A stretch of 64,000 bases of DNA, taken from Maritalea sp047634455. GTDB taxonomy: Bacteria > Pseudomonadota > Alphaproteobacteria > Rhizobiales > Devosiaceae. The stretch spans positions 1-64,000 of the forward strand of contig NZ_JBLIAI010000007.1 in assembly GCF_047634455.1 (NCBI RefSeq), written 5' to 3'. Positions 51,455 to 60,126 of this stretch are shown here, piece after piece. A model generated the notes under the pieces. The model saw nothing but the letters and a program-made list of their open reading frames with translations. It searched no databases and was not told the origin of the DNA. Position 1 is the stretch's first letter. The number at the start of each line of letters is the position of its first letter. The position numbers were made by a program, and so were the translations under genes.

Positions 51455-52226
51455 GCCCCAACTTCAAGTCTTCGCGGACCTGATGCGCAATCTCGATGAA
51501 GCGCGGTGTTTCGCGAATATCTAGCGTGCGGTTATCGCCTAGATCACAGTCGATAATTTCGTGAATACGACCGGGCCTGGGGCTCATCACAACAATTTTG
51601 GTGGAGAGGAACACCGCCTCGGGAATCGAGTGGGTTACAAACACAACTGTCTTTTTGGTTTTGGCCCAAAGCTCAAGCAGCTGCACATTGAGATAATCGC
51701 GCACGATTTCATCAAGCGCACCAAATGGCTCGTCCATCAACAACATATCGGGGTCAAAACTCAGCGCCCGGGCAATGGAAGCACGTTGCTGCATACCACC
51801 AGACAATTGCCAGGGGAATTTATGCTCAAACCCGTCCAAATTGACCAATTCTAGGTTTTTCTTAATCAGAGCCTCGCGTTCAGCTCTTGGCATGCCCATC
51901 ACTTCCAATGGAAGCGAAATATTGCCGCCAATAGTGCGCCAAGGGTAAAGCGCGGCGGCTTGAAACACGTAACCATAGGCGCGGTTCATCCGAGCTTGCT
52001 CCGGTGTCATGCCGTTCACCGATATGGTGCCACCAGTCGGCTTTTCCAAATCCGCAATCACCCGCAAAAGCGTGGTTTTGCCGCAACCAGAGGGGCCGAT
52101 GAATGAAACGAATTCGCCGCGGTCAATGGTTAGATCGATATCCTTGAGCGCATGCACTGGCCCGTCATTGGTTTCAAAAGTCAGATCCAGATTGTTGCAC
52201 TGGATCACGGTGTTGGAAGTACTCAT
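51438..52226 (-). CDS. ABC transporter ATP-binding protein
   Basis: 262 aa from ATG 52226, which has AAGGAG upstream; the frame is open 141 nt further but without a ribosome site. Walker A GPSGCGKTT, signature LSGGMQQRASIARAL, Walker B LLMDEPFGALDE, H-loop VFVTHSIPEAV. It is of the SsuB/ThiZ/TauB type that powers organic-ligand import. Its start overlaps the NUDIX stop by 4 nt. Confidence 0.93.
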   Translation of the reverse strand: MSTSNTVIQCNNLDLTFETNDGPVHALKDIDLTIDRGEFVSFIGPSGCGKTTLLRVIADLEKPTGGTISVNGMTPEQARMNRAYGYVFQAAALYPWRTIGGNISLPLEVMGMPRAEREALIKKNLELVNLDGFEHKFPWQLSGGMQQRASIARALSFDPDMLLMDEPFGALDEIVRDYLNVQLLELWAKTKKTVVFVTHSIPEAVFLSTKIVVMSPRPGRIHEIIDCDLGDNRTLDIRETPRFIEIAHQVREDLKLGHGDDA

Positions 52227-52681
52227 TGGAATGACTCCTTCAAACTCGAAACTTGAACATTTGTCCGAGATCTGTTCGCAAGAAGATCGCGAGCCATCGG
52301 CAGGGTCTGTGTTTCCAATACAAGTGCGAGGCGCACACTTGGTTTTTCGTTCAGATCGTACCAGCATAGTTCTTCGATTTCTGATGCTGGGGTCGCATTG
52401 CCTTCGGCATCGCCAGCAAAGACTTGCGCGCGAACAATTGCGTCATAGTCCGTCATCGCTTTGCCGTTCGCTTCACCGATTAATTGCAGACTGTCTTTGT
52501 TCAATTCCAACTGCACTTCTTCTTTCACTTCTCGGAAAACGGTATCAGTTGCCGTTTCTCCTCGTTCGATCTTACCGCCCGGTAGTTGAAAATGGTCGGT
52601 GTTGCGTTTTCTCACCAAAAGAACTCGCTCTCGATCATCAAATACGAGCGCTACGGCAACGTTAAATTCCTTCACAGCCAT
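52223..52681 (-). CDS. NUDIX hydrolase inside the pyrimidine operon
   Basis: 152 aa from ATG 52681, which overlaps the hydA TAA stop as TAATG. The Nudix box GGKIERGETATDTVFREVKEE is intact (the RE-x-x-EE metal residues present). It belongs to the short MutT-like hydrolases that cleave nucleoside diphosphate-X bonds. Coupled to hydA upstream and the ABC ATPase downstream by 1-4 nt overlaps, so it is an operon member and not an incidental neighbour. Substrate unknown. Confidence 0.88.
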   Translation of the reverse strand: MAVKEFNVAVALVFDDRERVLLVRKRNTDHFQLPGGKIERGETATDTVFREVKEEVQLELNKDSLQLIGEANGKAMTDYDAIVRAQVFAGDAEGNATPASEIEELCWYDLNEKPSVRLALVLETQTLPMARDLLANRSRTNVQVSSLKESFQ

Positions 52682-54135
52682 TAAACCCCACTTGCCGGAA
52701 TGCCAGTACGTTCCACTTTGCGCGGCGCCGTGACTTGTTTCCATTGTGACAGGGCTTTGTTGGTGGCTGTGTAGGGCTCGCGGGCAACAAATTCGCCGTG
52801 ACCTTCTTCGGTTTTTATCGCGCCATCATCGAGCACAACTTTGCCTCGGCTCAGCGTGTAACGCGGCAGACCTTTGACGTGCTTGCCTTCGAATACATTG
52901 TAGTCAATGGCAGATTGTTGCGTTGAAGCGGCGATAGTTTTTTCTTTGTTCGGGTCCCACACCACCAAATCAGCATCTGCGCCCACCAAAACAGCACCCT
53001 TTTTCGGGTACATATTGAGGATTTTGGCGATGTTGGTGGAGGTGACGGCGACGAACTCGTTCATGGTCAAACGGCCAGTTGCAACCCCGTGCGTCCACAA
53101 CATTGGCATCCGGTCTTCAAGTCCGCCTGTGCCGTTCGGGATCAGCGTGAAGTCATTCAGGCCGTTGCGCTTTTGCTCAGTGGTGAACGCACAATGGTCT
53201 GTTGCCACAACTTGCAGGCTGCCAGATTGCAGGCCAGCCCAAAGGCTGTCTTGGTGCTTTTTGTTGCGGAATGGCGGCGACATAACGCGACGGGCTGCGT
53301 GGTCCCAATCTGGGTTCGCATATTCGCTATCATCCAGCGTCAAGTGTTGGATCAGCGGCTCACCATAGGCGCGAATACCATTTTGGCGGGCGCGACGGAT
53401 CGCTTCATGGGCTTGTTCACTTGACGTGTGCACGATGTAAACCGGAACGCCTGCCATATCCGCAATCATGATCGCGCGGTTTGTGGCTTCGCCTTCCACT
53501 TCTGGTGGGCGGGAGTAGGCGTGGGCTTCTGGACCGTTATTGCCAGCGGCCAGCAATTGCGCCTGCATTTGCGCAACCACATCACCATTTTCAGCGTGAA
53601 CGAGGGGCAGGGCGCCAATTTCGGCGCAGCGTTTGAAGGATGAATACATTTCATCATCATCCACCATCAACGCGCCTTTATAGGCCATGAAGTGTTTAAA
53701 CGTGTTGATGCCGCGCTTGGTGACCTCGGGCATTTCGTTGAACACCTGCTCGCCCCACCATGTGATTGCCATGTGGAAGGAATAATCACAGTTGGCGCGG
53801 GTTGATTTATTGTCCCACATTTTGATCGCTTCAAGCAGCGATTGGCTCGGTGAGGGCAGGCAGAAATCCACCACCATTGTGGTGCCGCCCGCAACCGCTG
53901 CGCGGGTACCGCTTTCAAAATCATCGGTCGAATAGGTACCCATAAAAGGCATTTCGAGGTGCGTGTGCGGATCAATACCGCCGGGCATAATATATGCGCC
54001 GCTGGCGTCGAGCATCTCATCACCGGAAAGGTTTGGCCCAATCTCGGTGATCACGCCGCCTTCGATTTTGACGTCTGCCTCATATGTCAAATCCGCAGTG
54101 ACAATCGTCCCGCCTTTGATCACTTTTGATGCCAT
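52681..54135 (-). CDS. hydA: Dihydropyrimidinase/hydantoinase HydA
   Basis: 484 aa from ATG 54135, with AGGAGG just upstream. Metal ligands His57 and His59 (DPHTHLEMP), carboxylated Lys153 (FMAYKGALM), further His in LVHAENGD and IVHTSSEQAH, Asp in ATDHCAF. It opens 5,6-dihydrouracil/-thymine or 5-substituted hydantoins to N-carbamoyl amino acids. In the plus-to-minus operon it precedes the NUDIX and ABC genes. Confidence 0.95.
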   Translation of the reverse strand: MASKVIKGGTIVTADLTYEADVKIEGGVITEIGPNLSGDEMLDASGAYIMPGGIDPHTHLEMPFMGTYSTDDFESGTRAAVAGGTTMVVDFCLPSPSQSLLEAIKMWDNKSTRANCDYSFHMAITWWGEQVFNEMPEVTKRGINTFKHFMAYKGALMVDDDEMYSSFKRCAEIGALPLVHAENGDVVAQMQAQLLAAGNNGPEAHAYSRPPEVEGEATNRAIMIADMAGVPVYIVHTSSEQAHEAIRRARQNGIRAYGEPLIQHLTLDDSEYANPDWDHAARRVMSPPFRNKKHQDSLWAGLQSGSLQVVATDHCAFTTEQKRNGLNDFTLIPNGTGGLEDRMPMLWTHGVATGRLTMNEFVAVTSTNIAKILNMYPKKGAVLVGADADLVVWDPNKEKTIAASTQQSAIDYNVFEGKHVKGLPRYTLSRGKVVLDDGAIKTEEGHGEFVAREPYTATNKALSQWKQVTAPRKVERTGIPASGV

Positions 54136-54246
54136 TTTTTCCTCCTGCAATTTCGTCTGCCCGCAATGGTGGGGCTGTTGTTCTGTTCCTTGTATCGCGC
54201 CTTTTGGCGTTCTTGTTTTTTGCGCCCGGTTTCGGGCTTTGTTGTT

Positions 54247-54879
54247 TTAGGCTCTTAATGTGGCCAGCTTAGCGCCAAACCCGATAAAAATGGCGCCCGT
54301 CACGCCTTTGATCCAGCGTTGAACGGCAACTGACTGTGACACGCCAACAAGCTTTGACAACAGCATCACCATGCCGAAAAACCAAATGCCGTTTATCGAT
54401 GAGTGGATGAACACCAGCAAAAACACATTAGTTGCCGTGACTTCACCCAAAGGCAAAAACTGCGGCACGGCAGCAAGATAGAACATTGATGTTTTTGGGT
54501 TCAAAATGTTGGTGAGAAAACCTTCGCCAAACGCCGACACAAAGTTGCGTGTTCTTTTGGCAGGTGCAGCTTTGGTGACTTTGAATTCACCGCGAATGGC
54601 TTGCAAAAGCGCTTTGACACCAATGTAAATCAGATAGGCCGCACCGAGCAGTTTGACGATAGTGAAAGCGGTAGCGCTTTGCACCAAAATCACCGCAATG
54701 CCGAACACCACAAATGCGCCCTGCAGATAAAACGACGCCATAAACCCCATCACCGCCGCAAGGCCCGCACTGCGACCCGACGTTGGTACGATCTTGGCGA
54801 TCAACAAGCCGTTCGGGCCCGGTGAAATGACCAAGAGGGATGCCATGAGGGTGAAACTGATGAGGATGGTTGGTGTCAT
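54247..54879 (-). CDS. LysE/RhtB-family exporter
   Basis: 210 aa, six helices, family motif ISPGPNGLLIAKI near the N-terminus and GAAYLIYIGVKAL in the middle. LysE-type proteins export amino acids or small polar metabolites. Located 111 nt upstream of hydA on the same strand, it could export beta-amino acids formed by the pathway. The gap to hydA contains two small hairpins (54196-54208 and 54224-54237). Confidence 0.88.
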   Translation of the reverse strand: MTPTILISFTLMASLLVISPGPNGLLIAKIVPTSGRSAGLAAVMGFMASFYLQGAFVVFGIAVILVQSATAFTIVKLLGAAYLIYIGVKALLQAIRGEFKVTKAAPAKRTRNFVSAFGEGFLTNILNPKTSMFYLAAVPQFLPLGEVTATNVFLLVFIHSSINGIWFFGMVMLLSKLVGVSQSVAVQRWIKGVTGAIFIGFGAKLATLRA

Positions 54880-54940
54880 TTAGTCTTTGCTTTCTCTGTG
54901 TTTAGTTGCGCTTTTGCCCTAGTATTCTCGTCCAGTTTGA

Positions 54941-54959
54941 TCCCGGCTCAGGGCCGGGA
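54941..54959. repeat. REP-like palindrome upstream of the LysE gene
   Basis: TCCCGGC TCAGG GCCGGGA, perfect 7-bp arms with a 5-nt loop, in the gap between the LysE and GIY-YIG genes. Same family as the elements at 46.0-47.1 kb. Confidence 0.7.
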
Positions 54960-54993
54960 ATGCCTAAAGGGTAAGCCGGGGCCAAATCAAAGT

Positions 54994-55281
54994 TCAATAT
55001 GGAATGTCAGCGGATATATCGCGCCATTCCGGGTTCACTTTTTCAATCAACTCGTCTTTCCACTCGCGTCGCCACTTTTTGATAAGCTTTTCGCGATGCA
55101 CGGCCTCAACAGCTGTTCCAAACTGTTCGAAGTAGATCAATGTCTGAATGTTGTACTTTGCAGTGTGTGTTGATCCTTTCCCTGCTTTGTGTTGTTCGAT
55201 CCTCTCTCTTAGTTCTCTTGCTGTGCCCACATAGATCGCGCCCTTTGGTTTGTTGGCGAGGATGTAGACATAGTGCGTCAC
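54994..55281 (-). CDS. GIY-YIG domain endonuclease-like protein
   Basis: 95 aa from GTG 55281, with the GIY-YIG motif YVYILANKPKGAIYVGTARE, the conserved Arg (ELRERI) and a late Glu (VHREKLIKKWRREWK). UPF0213/YhbQ-like size. The open frame extends to 55410 but that part translates a palindromic repeat, so GTG is preferred. Small proteins of this kind are common single-gene insertions in alphaproteobacteria. It interrupts the pyrimidine gene block. Confidence 0.8.
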   Translation of the reverse strand: MTHYVYILANKPKGAIYVGTARELRERIEQHKAGKGSTHTAKYNIQTLIYFEQFGTAVEAVHREKLIKKWRREWKDELIEKVNPEWRDISADIPY

Positions 55282-55289
55282 GTTTATTG

Positions 55290-55310
55290 GTCCCGCATCA
55301 AGTGCGGGAC
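55290..55310. repeat. REP-like palindrome at the 5 prime end of the GIY-YIG gene
   Basis: GTCCCGCA TCAAG TGCGGGAC, perfect 8-bp arms with a TCAAG loop, 8 bp outside the preferred GTG start. Confidence 0.75.
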
Positions 55311-55401
55311 GGTGCGCGGGGAAATGCTCAAAACAAAACCGGACGAGCTCTGCACAATATACCCAAATATCCGTCTCACTCCGCTTCCGCCATCCCGTAC
55401 C

Positions 55402-55422
55402 GCCCCGCACTTGATGCGGGGC
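55402..55422. repeat. REP-like palindrome downstream of the HyuC-type gene
   Basis: GCCCCGCA CTTGA TGCGGGGC, perfect 8-bp arms with a CTTGA loop, 37 bp past the amidohydrolase stop. Loop is the reverse complement of the one at 55290, so the two copies are in opposite orientation and bracket a 90-bp spacer. Confidence 0.75.
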
Positions 55423-55459
55423 CAGGTTTCAGTTTTCCTCTTCATTTCCCACTCGTAGG

Positions 55460-56710
55460 TCACCCAACCACCTCCGCAGTTTCCACAACCGCATGGAACA
55501 ACACATCCGTACCCGCCGCTGCCCAATCTTGGCTGATGTCTTCGTCTTCATTGTGGCTCAACCCATCAACGCAAGGGCACATCACCATGGCGGTTGGGGC
55601 CGTGCGGTTGATCCAGCAGGCATCGTGGCCAGCGCCAGAAATCAGGCTGCGGTGCGAATAGCCGAGGCGTTCAGCAGCGTTGCGCACGGCGGTGACGCAT
55701 TTTTCATCGAATTCAACGGGGTCAAAACCACCGACTTTTTCGATTTCAATTTTTAGGCCCATTTCCTTGCAGATTTTCATTGCGCCGATGGCAACTTGTT
55801 GTTCCATTTCTTCAATGGTGGCAAGGCTTGGGGAACGTAGGTCAACGGTGAACACCACTTTGCCCGGGATCACGTTGCGCGAATTGGGGTAAACATCAAT
55901 GTGGCCCGCAGCGCCGACTGCGTCGGGTTTGTGGTCCCACGCAACTTTGTCGACCAAGTCCAAAATTCGCGCCATGCCTAGGCCTGCGTTTTTGCGCATC
56001 GGCATCGGGGTGGAGCCTGTGTGACTTTCTTTGCCGGTGATCGTGAACTGGGTCCAAGAAAGACCTTGCCCATGGGTCACAACACCAATTTCTTTGCCTT
56101 CAGCTTCAAGAATTGGACCTTGCTCAATGTGTAATTCAAAGAAAGCGTGCATCTTGCGGTCGCCGACTTTTTCCTCGCCCTTCCAGCCGATCCGCGCCAA
56201 TTCGTCACCAAACTTGAGGCCGTCATGATCTTCACGATCATACGCCCAATCCTGGGTGTGCATGCCCGCAAAAACGCCAGAAGCCAGCATGGCAGGGGCG
56301 AAGCGGGTGCCTTCTTCGTTGGTCCAGTTGGTCACGACGATAGGGTGTTTTGTTTTGATATTCAAATCGTTCAGCGTGCGGATAATCTCAAGACCTGCGA
56401 GCACGCCCAGCACACCATCATATTTACCGCCGGTTGGTTGGGTGTCCAAGTGAGAACCCACATAAACGGGCAGGGCATCCGGGTCGGTGCCTTCGTGGCG
56501 CATGAACATGTTGCCCATCTGGTCAACGCCCATGCTCATGCCCGCATCTTCACACCATTTGCGGAACAGGTGGCGGCCTTCACCATCTTCATCGGTGACG
56601 GTTTGGCGATTGTTACCACCGCGAACGCCAGGCCCAATTTTCGCCATTTCCATCAAACTGTCCCAAAGACGGTCTGAGTTGATACGTTGGTTGGTGCCTG
56701 GTGCTGTCAT
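55460..56710 (-). CDS. hyuC: N-carbamoyl-beta-amino acid/allantoate amidohydrolase (HyuC, beta-ureidopropionase type)
   Basis: 416 aa from ATG 56710, whose Shine-Dalgarno GAGGAAAAG lies inside a 15-nt longer open frame. M20-type dinuclear metal residues: His and Asp in GSHLDTQPTGGKYDGVLG, Glu-Glu in NEEGTRFAPAM, His in ELHIEQGPILE and GAGHDACW. It hydrolyses N-carbamoyl-beta-alanine or -beta-aminoisobutyrate to the beta-amino acid, CO2 and ammonia. The preceding hypothetical gene stops just 1 nt before its ATG. Confidence 0.9.
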   Translation of the reverse strand: MTAPGTNQRINSDRLWDSLMEMAKIGPGVRGGNNRQTVTDEDGEGRHLFRKWCEDAGMSMGVDQMGNMFMRHEGTDPDALPVYVGSHLDTQPTGGKYDGVLGVLAGLEIIRTLNDLNIKTKHPIVVTNWTNEEGTRFAPAMLASGVFAGMHTQDWAYDREDHDGLKFGDELARIGWKGEEKVGDRKMHAFFELHIEQGPILEAEGKEIGVVTHGQGLSWTQFTITGKESHTGSTPMPMRKNAGLGMARILDLVDKVAWDHKPDAVGAAGHIDVYPNSRNVIPGKVVFTVDLRSPSLATIEEMEQQVAIGAMKICKEMGLKIEIEKVGGFDPVEFDEKCVTAVRNAAERLGYSHRSLISGAGHDACWINRTAPTAMVMCPCVDGLSHNEDEDISQDWAAAGTDVLFHAVVETAEVVG

Positions 56711-56711
56711 T

Positions 56712-57209
56712 CTACTTTTCCTCATATGGTTTGGTGCCAGAAGCAGGTTTCAGTTCGGATCTAGCAATGGACCTAATTTTGGTTGTGGCCGCCTCTAACG
56801 CTCCGAGACCTTCGTACAAGTGGTTAAAAAAGTCAGGAGCAGCCTTGTCGAGCTCGAGATCGAGTGTATTCAGAGTGTTTACTGCTTCTTGACTAATTAC
56901 CAAATCTCCAATGAAGCGTTGGCGACTGAGTTCCTCAAAGCCCGCCCTAGATTTTTTCCACGAGGTCTCCTCAAATTCGTCAGATAGCTCTCTGTGCTCG
57001 ATATAAGCGTCATACGAAGACTGGTAGCTATTTTGCACCCCGTGTAGCGCGTCTAGGATCGAGCTGTACGCACTGTATTTTCGATCCCACCATTTTTCGG
57101 AGTAAAATCGACGTGAGGCAAACCAAGCTGATAAAAACGCACCTAGCATACCGCTTAAAAACGGTACTGCTATCCTAACTATCTGCCAGATTGATTCCGC
57201 GTCAAGCAA
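56712..57209 (-). CDS. Hypothetical single-pass membrane protein between mmsA and hyuC
   Basis: 165 aa, one N-terminal helix (IVRIAVPFLSGMLGAFLSAWFA) then a charged, helical cytoplasmic domain (YSEKWWDRKYSAYSSILDAL). I do not recognise it. It lies 21 nt after mmsA and its TAG stop sits 1 nt before the hyuC ATG, so it is translated within the operon. It is not a usual member of pyrimidine clusters and its codon use looks more AT-rich than its neighbours. Confidence 0.7.
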   Translation of the reverse strand: MLDAESIWQIVRIAVPFLSGMLGAFLSAWFASRRFYSEKWWDRKYSAYSSILDALHGVQNSYQSSYDAYIEHRELSDEFEETSWKKSRAGFEELSRQRFIGDLVISQEAVNTLNTLDLELDKAAPDFFNHLYEGLGALEAATTKIRSIARSELKPASGTKPYEEK

Positions 57210-57230
57210 TTGAATACTCCATTATGCCCA

Positions 57231-58721
57231 TTAAGTAGGGAAGTTGAAAACTGCGCCTTCTTTGATGCCTTCTGGCCATCTCGTCGTGACCGTTTTTAGC
57301 CGTGTATAGAAGTGCACACCTTCTGGTCCATACATGCCGTGCGCACCAAATGACGAGCGTTTCCATCCGCCAAAGCTGTGAAAAGCCACAGGCACAGGAA
57401 TTGGCACGTTAACGCCAACCATACCCACTTCAATTTTATCAGCAAACTCGCGTGCCGCATCACCATCGCGGGTGAAAATGGCGGTGCCATTGCCATATTC
57501 GTGTGCATTGATCATGTCGACGGCTTCAGTGTAGTCCTTGGCGCGAACAACCGACAGGACAGGCCCAAAAATTTCTTCTTGGTAGATCGACATGTCGGTG
57601 GTGACCCTATCGAACAGCGTGCCACCAACAAAGTATCCATCTTCATAGCCTTGGGGTGAATAGCCTCGACCATCGACAACTAACTCCGCACCGGATGCAA
57701 CGCCTTGGTTGATATAACCTTCGACCTTTTCTTTGTGCATCTTGGTGATCACGGGGCCCATTTCAGCGTCTTTGTCGGTCGCAGGACCAACTTTAAGCGC
57801 TTCAACGCGGGGCTTCAGTTTGGCGACCAAAATATCGGCGGTTTTTTCGCCAATCGGAACGGCTACTGATATCGCCATGCAGCGTTCGCCAGCAGACCCA
57901 AAACCTGCGCCCATCAGGGCGTCAGCCGCTTTGTCTATATCTGCATCAGGCATGATGATCATGTGGTTTTTAGCGCCGCCCAAAGCCTGCACACGTTTGC
58001 CCGCAGCCGTGCCGCGCTGGTAAACATATTCAGCAATTGGGGTGGAGCCAACAAAGCTGATCGCTTTGACGTCTTGGTGATCCAAAAGCGTGTCCACAGC
58101 CAATTTGTCGCCATGCACTACGTTGAAAACGCCATCGGGGAACCCAGCTTCTTGGAACAAGTCCCAAATTAGCATCGGGGCCGATGGGTCACGCTCGGAG
58201 GGTTTGAGAACGAACGTGTTACCGCAAGCAATCGCCACAGGAAACATCCACATGGGCACCATTGCGGGGAAGTTGAACGGGGTAATGCCTGCCACAACGC
58301 CAAGTGGTTTGCGGTCTGCATAGGTGTCGATTGACGGGCCAACATTTCGACTATAGTCGCCCTTGAGCATGGTCGGAATGCCACAGGCAAATTCCACCAC
58401 TTCAAGGCCGCGCTGCACTTCACCCAAAGCATCATCATGGGTTTTGCCATGTTCCTTGGAGATTTCGCGGGCAATATCGTCAGCACGTGCATTCAACAGT
58501 TCAAGGTACTTGAACATATAGCGCGCGCGCTTAAGCGCTGGCATGTTTCCCCATGCTGGGGCCGCTGCCTTGGCAGATGCAACCGCTGCATTGACTTCTT
58601 CCACGGTGGAAAGCGGCAATTCAGCACTTTGCTCGCCTGTGGCCGGATTGAATACCGGCACACGATTGGTCGAGACAGAAGTTACACGTTGGCCATTGAT
58701 GGCGTTTTGGATGGTGCTCAT
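57231..58721 (-). CDS. mmsA: CoA-acylating methylmalonate/malonate-semialdehyde dehydrogenase MmsA
   Basis: 496 aa aldehyde dehydrogenase with MmsA-specific features (FNFPAMVPMWMFPVAIACGN, LKPSERDPSAPM) and catalytic Cys in GSAGERCMAIS. It converts malonate semialdehyde (from beta-alanine) or methylmalonate semialdehyde to acetyl-/propionyl-CoA. Its ATG overlaps the aminotransferase TAA (TAATG). Confidence 0.93.
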   Translation of the reverse strand: MSTIQNAINGQRVTSVSTNRVPVFNPATGEQSAELPLSTVEEVNAAVASAKAAAPAWGNMPALKRARYMFKYLELLNARADDIAREISKEHGKTHDDALGEVQRGLEVVEFACGIPTMLKGDYSRNVGPSIDTYADRKPLGVVAGITPFNFPAMVPMWMFPVAIACGNTFVLKPSERDPSAPMLIWDLFQEAGFPDGVFNVVHGDKLAVDTLLDHQDVKAISFVGSTPIAEYVYQRGTAAGKRVQALGGAKNHMIIMPDADIDKAADALMGAGFGSAGERCMAISVAVPIGEKTADILVAKLKPRVEALKVGPATDKDAEMGPVITKMHKEKVEGYINQGVASGAELVVDGRGYSPQGYEDGYFVGGTLFDRVTTDMSIYQEEIFGPVLSVVRAKDYTEAVDMINAHEYGNGTAIFTRDGDAAREFADKIEVGMVGVNVPIPVPVAFHSFGGWKRSSFGAHGMYGPEGVHFYTRLKTVTTRWPEGIKEGAVFNFPT

Positions 58722-60046
58722 TAGTTGGCCTCATTAAGAACAGTTCGAAGAATATCCACGATCTGGTCAATTTGTGCTTTGGAGATGATAAGGGGTGGCG
58801 ACAAAGCGATGGTGTCGCCTGTGGTGCGGATCAAAAGCCCACGTTCATATGCGTCTAAGAAGCATGAGAAGGCGCGTTTTGTTGGTTCGCCCGCGATTGA
58901 CGAGAGTTCAATCGCGCCGATCAGCCCAATATTGCGAATGTCGATGACATGTTTGGCGTCACGCAAAGAGTGTAGGGCGTCTTCCCAATAGGATGCCATT
59001 TCCGCACCACGGGTCAAAAGCCCTTCTTCTTCGTAGGTCTCAAGCGTTGCTAACCCGGCGGCGCTGGCAATCGGATTGCCCGAATATGTGTAACCGTGGA
59101 AAAACTCGATCATATGCTCAGGACCTTCCATGAACGCGTCATGGATTTCATTGGTCACATAAACCGCACCCATGGGGATCACGCCATTGGTGAGACCTTT
59201 GGCGGTGGTGATGATGTCCGGCATCACGTCAAAATGTTGCGCCGCGAAAGGCGAGCCCAGACGACCAAACCCGGTGATGACTTCGTCAAAGATCAGCAAA
59301 ATACCGTGCTTGGTACAAATGTCGCGCAACCGCTTCAAATAGCCCATTGGCGGAATGAGTACACCAGTTGAACCCGCGACTGGTTCCACAATTACCGCTG
59401 CGATTGTCGATGCGTCGTGCAACGCCACAATGCGCTCCAACTCATCTGCCAAATCTCCACCATGCTCAGGAATGCCTTTGGTGAAGGCGTTCTGTTCTGG
59501 TAGGTGCGTATGCGGCATATGATCAACGCCAGTGAGCAATGTGCCGAACATTTTGCGGTTTGGCATGATGCCGCCAACAGAAATGCCGCCAAAGTTTACG
59601 CCGTGATAGCCGCGTTCGCGACCGATCAAACGGGTGCGTGAACCGCCACTTTTAATACGTTGATAGGCGAGGGCGATCTTTAGCGCTGTTTCAACTGATT
59701 CAGAACCTGAATTGGTGAAGAACACATGATCCATACCATCGGGCGAAATGTCCGTAAGGCGATTGGCCAGCTGGAATGCCTTTGGATGGCCCATTTGGAA
59801 CGCTGGCGCATAATCCATTTCAGCGGCTTGCTTCTGGATCGCCTCGGTGATCTTGGGCCGGCAATGGCCCGCATTACAACACCATAGGCCCGCCGTGCCA
59901 TCAAGCACTTGGCGGCCATCGCTGGTTGTGTAGTGCATATCTTTTGCACCCACAAACATACGTGGCTGTTTCTTAAACTGGCGATTGGATGTAAAAGGCA
60001 TCCAAAATGCGTTTAGATCGTTAGGTACAGTGGTAGTGTCAGTCAT
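58721..60046 (-). CDS. Class III aminotransferase, beta-alanine:pyruvate type
   Basis: 441 aa from ATG 60046 with GGGAGGTG upstream; the 54-nt longer frame is not preferred. PLP lysine in DIITTAKGLTNGV, preceded by LIFDEVITGFGRLG; FFTNSGSESVETALK and HGYTYSGNP are family motifs of omega-amino-acid:pyruvate transaminases. It makes malonate semialdehyde from beta-alanine for MmsA. First gene of the minus-strand catabolic operon, facing the RutR-type regulators. Confidence 0.92.
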   Translation of the reverse strand: MTDTTTVPNDLNAFWMPFTSNRQFKKQPRMFVGAKDMHYTTSDGRQVLDGTAGLWCCNAGHCRPKITEAIQKQAAEMDYAPAFQMGHPKAFQLANRLTDISPDGMDHVFFTNSGSESVETALKIALAYQRIKSGGSRTRLIGRERGYHGVNFGGISVGGIMPNRKMFGTLLTGVDHMPHTHLPEQNAFTKGIPEHGGDLADELERIVALHDASTIAAVIVEPVAGSTGVLIPPMGYLKRLRDICTKHGILLIFDEVITGFGRLGSPFAAQHFDVMPDIITTAKGLTNGVIPMGAVYVTNEIHDAFMEGPEHMIEFFHGYTYSGNPIASAAGLATLETYEEEGLLTRGAEMASYWEDALHSLRDAKHVIDIRNIGLIGAIELSSIAGEPTKRAFSCFLDAYERGLLIRTTGDTIALSPPLIISKAQIDQIVDILRTVLNEAN

Positions 60047-60126
60047 ATCCGCACCTCCCCTCCTCGTTCGCTGCGGTAAAGCCCAATTTGGAAGGAGCAA
60101 AATTGTATGCTACCCAGAAATTGACT

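Noticed and set aside
52009..52665. 218-codon plus-strand frame over the ABC ATPase and NUDIX genes
   Set aside because: Antisense shadow of two genes with intact catalytic motifs.
54196..54237. Two small GC hairpins between LysE and hydA as terminators
   Set aside because: The T-run is on the strand with no gene; on the transcribed strand the stems are 4-5 bp without a T-tract.
55282..55410. 43-residue N-terminal extension of the GIY-YIG protein
   Set aside because: It translates a REP-like palindrome and gap sequence; the GIY-YIG fold begins right after the GTG.
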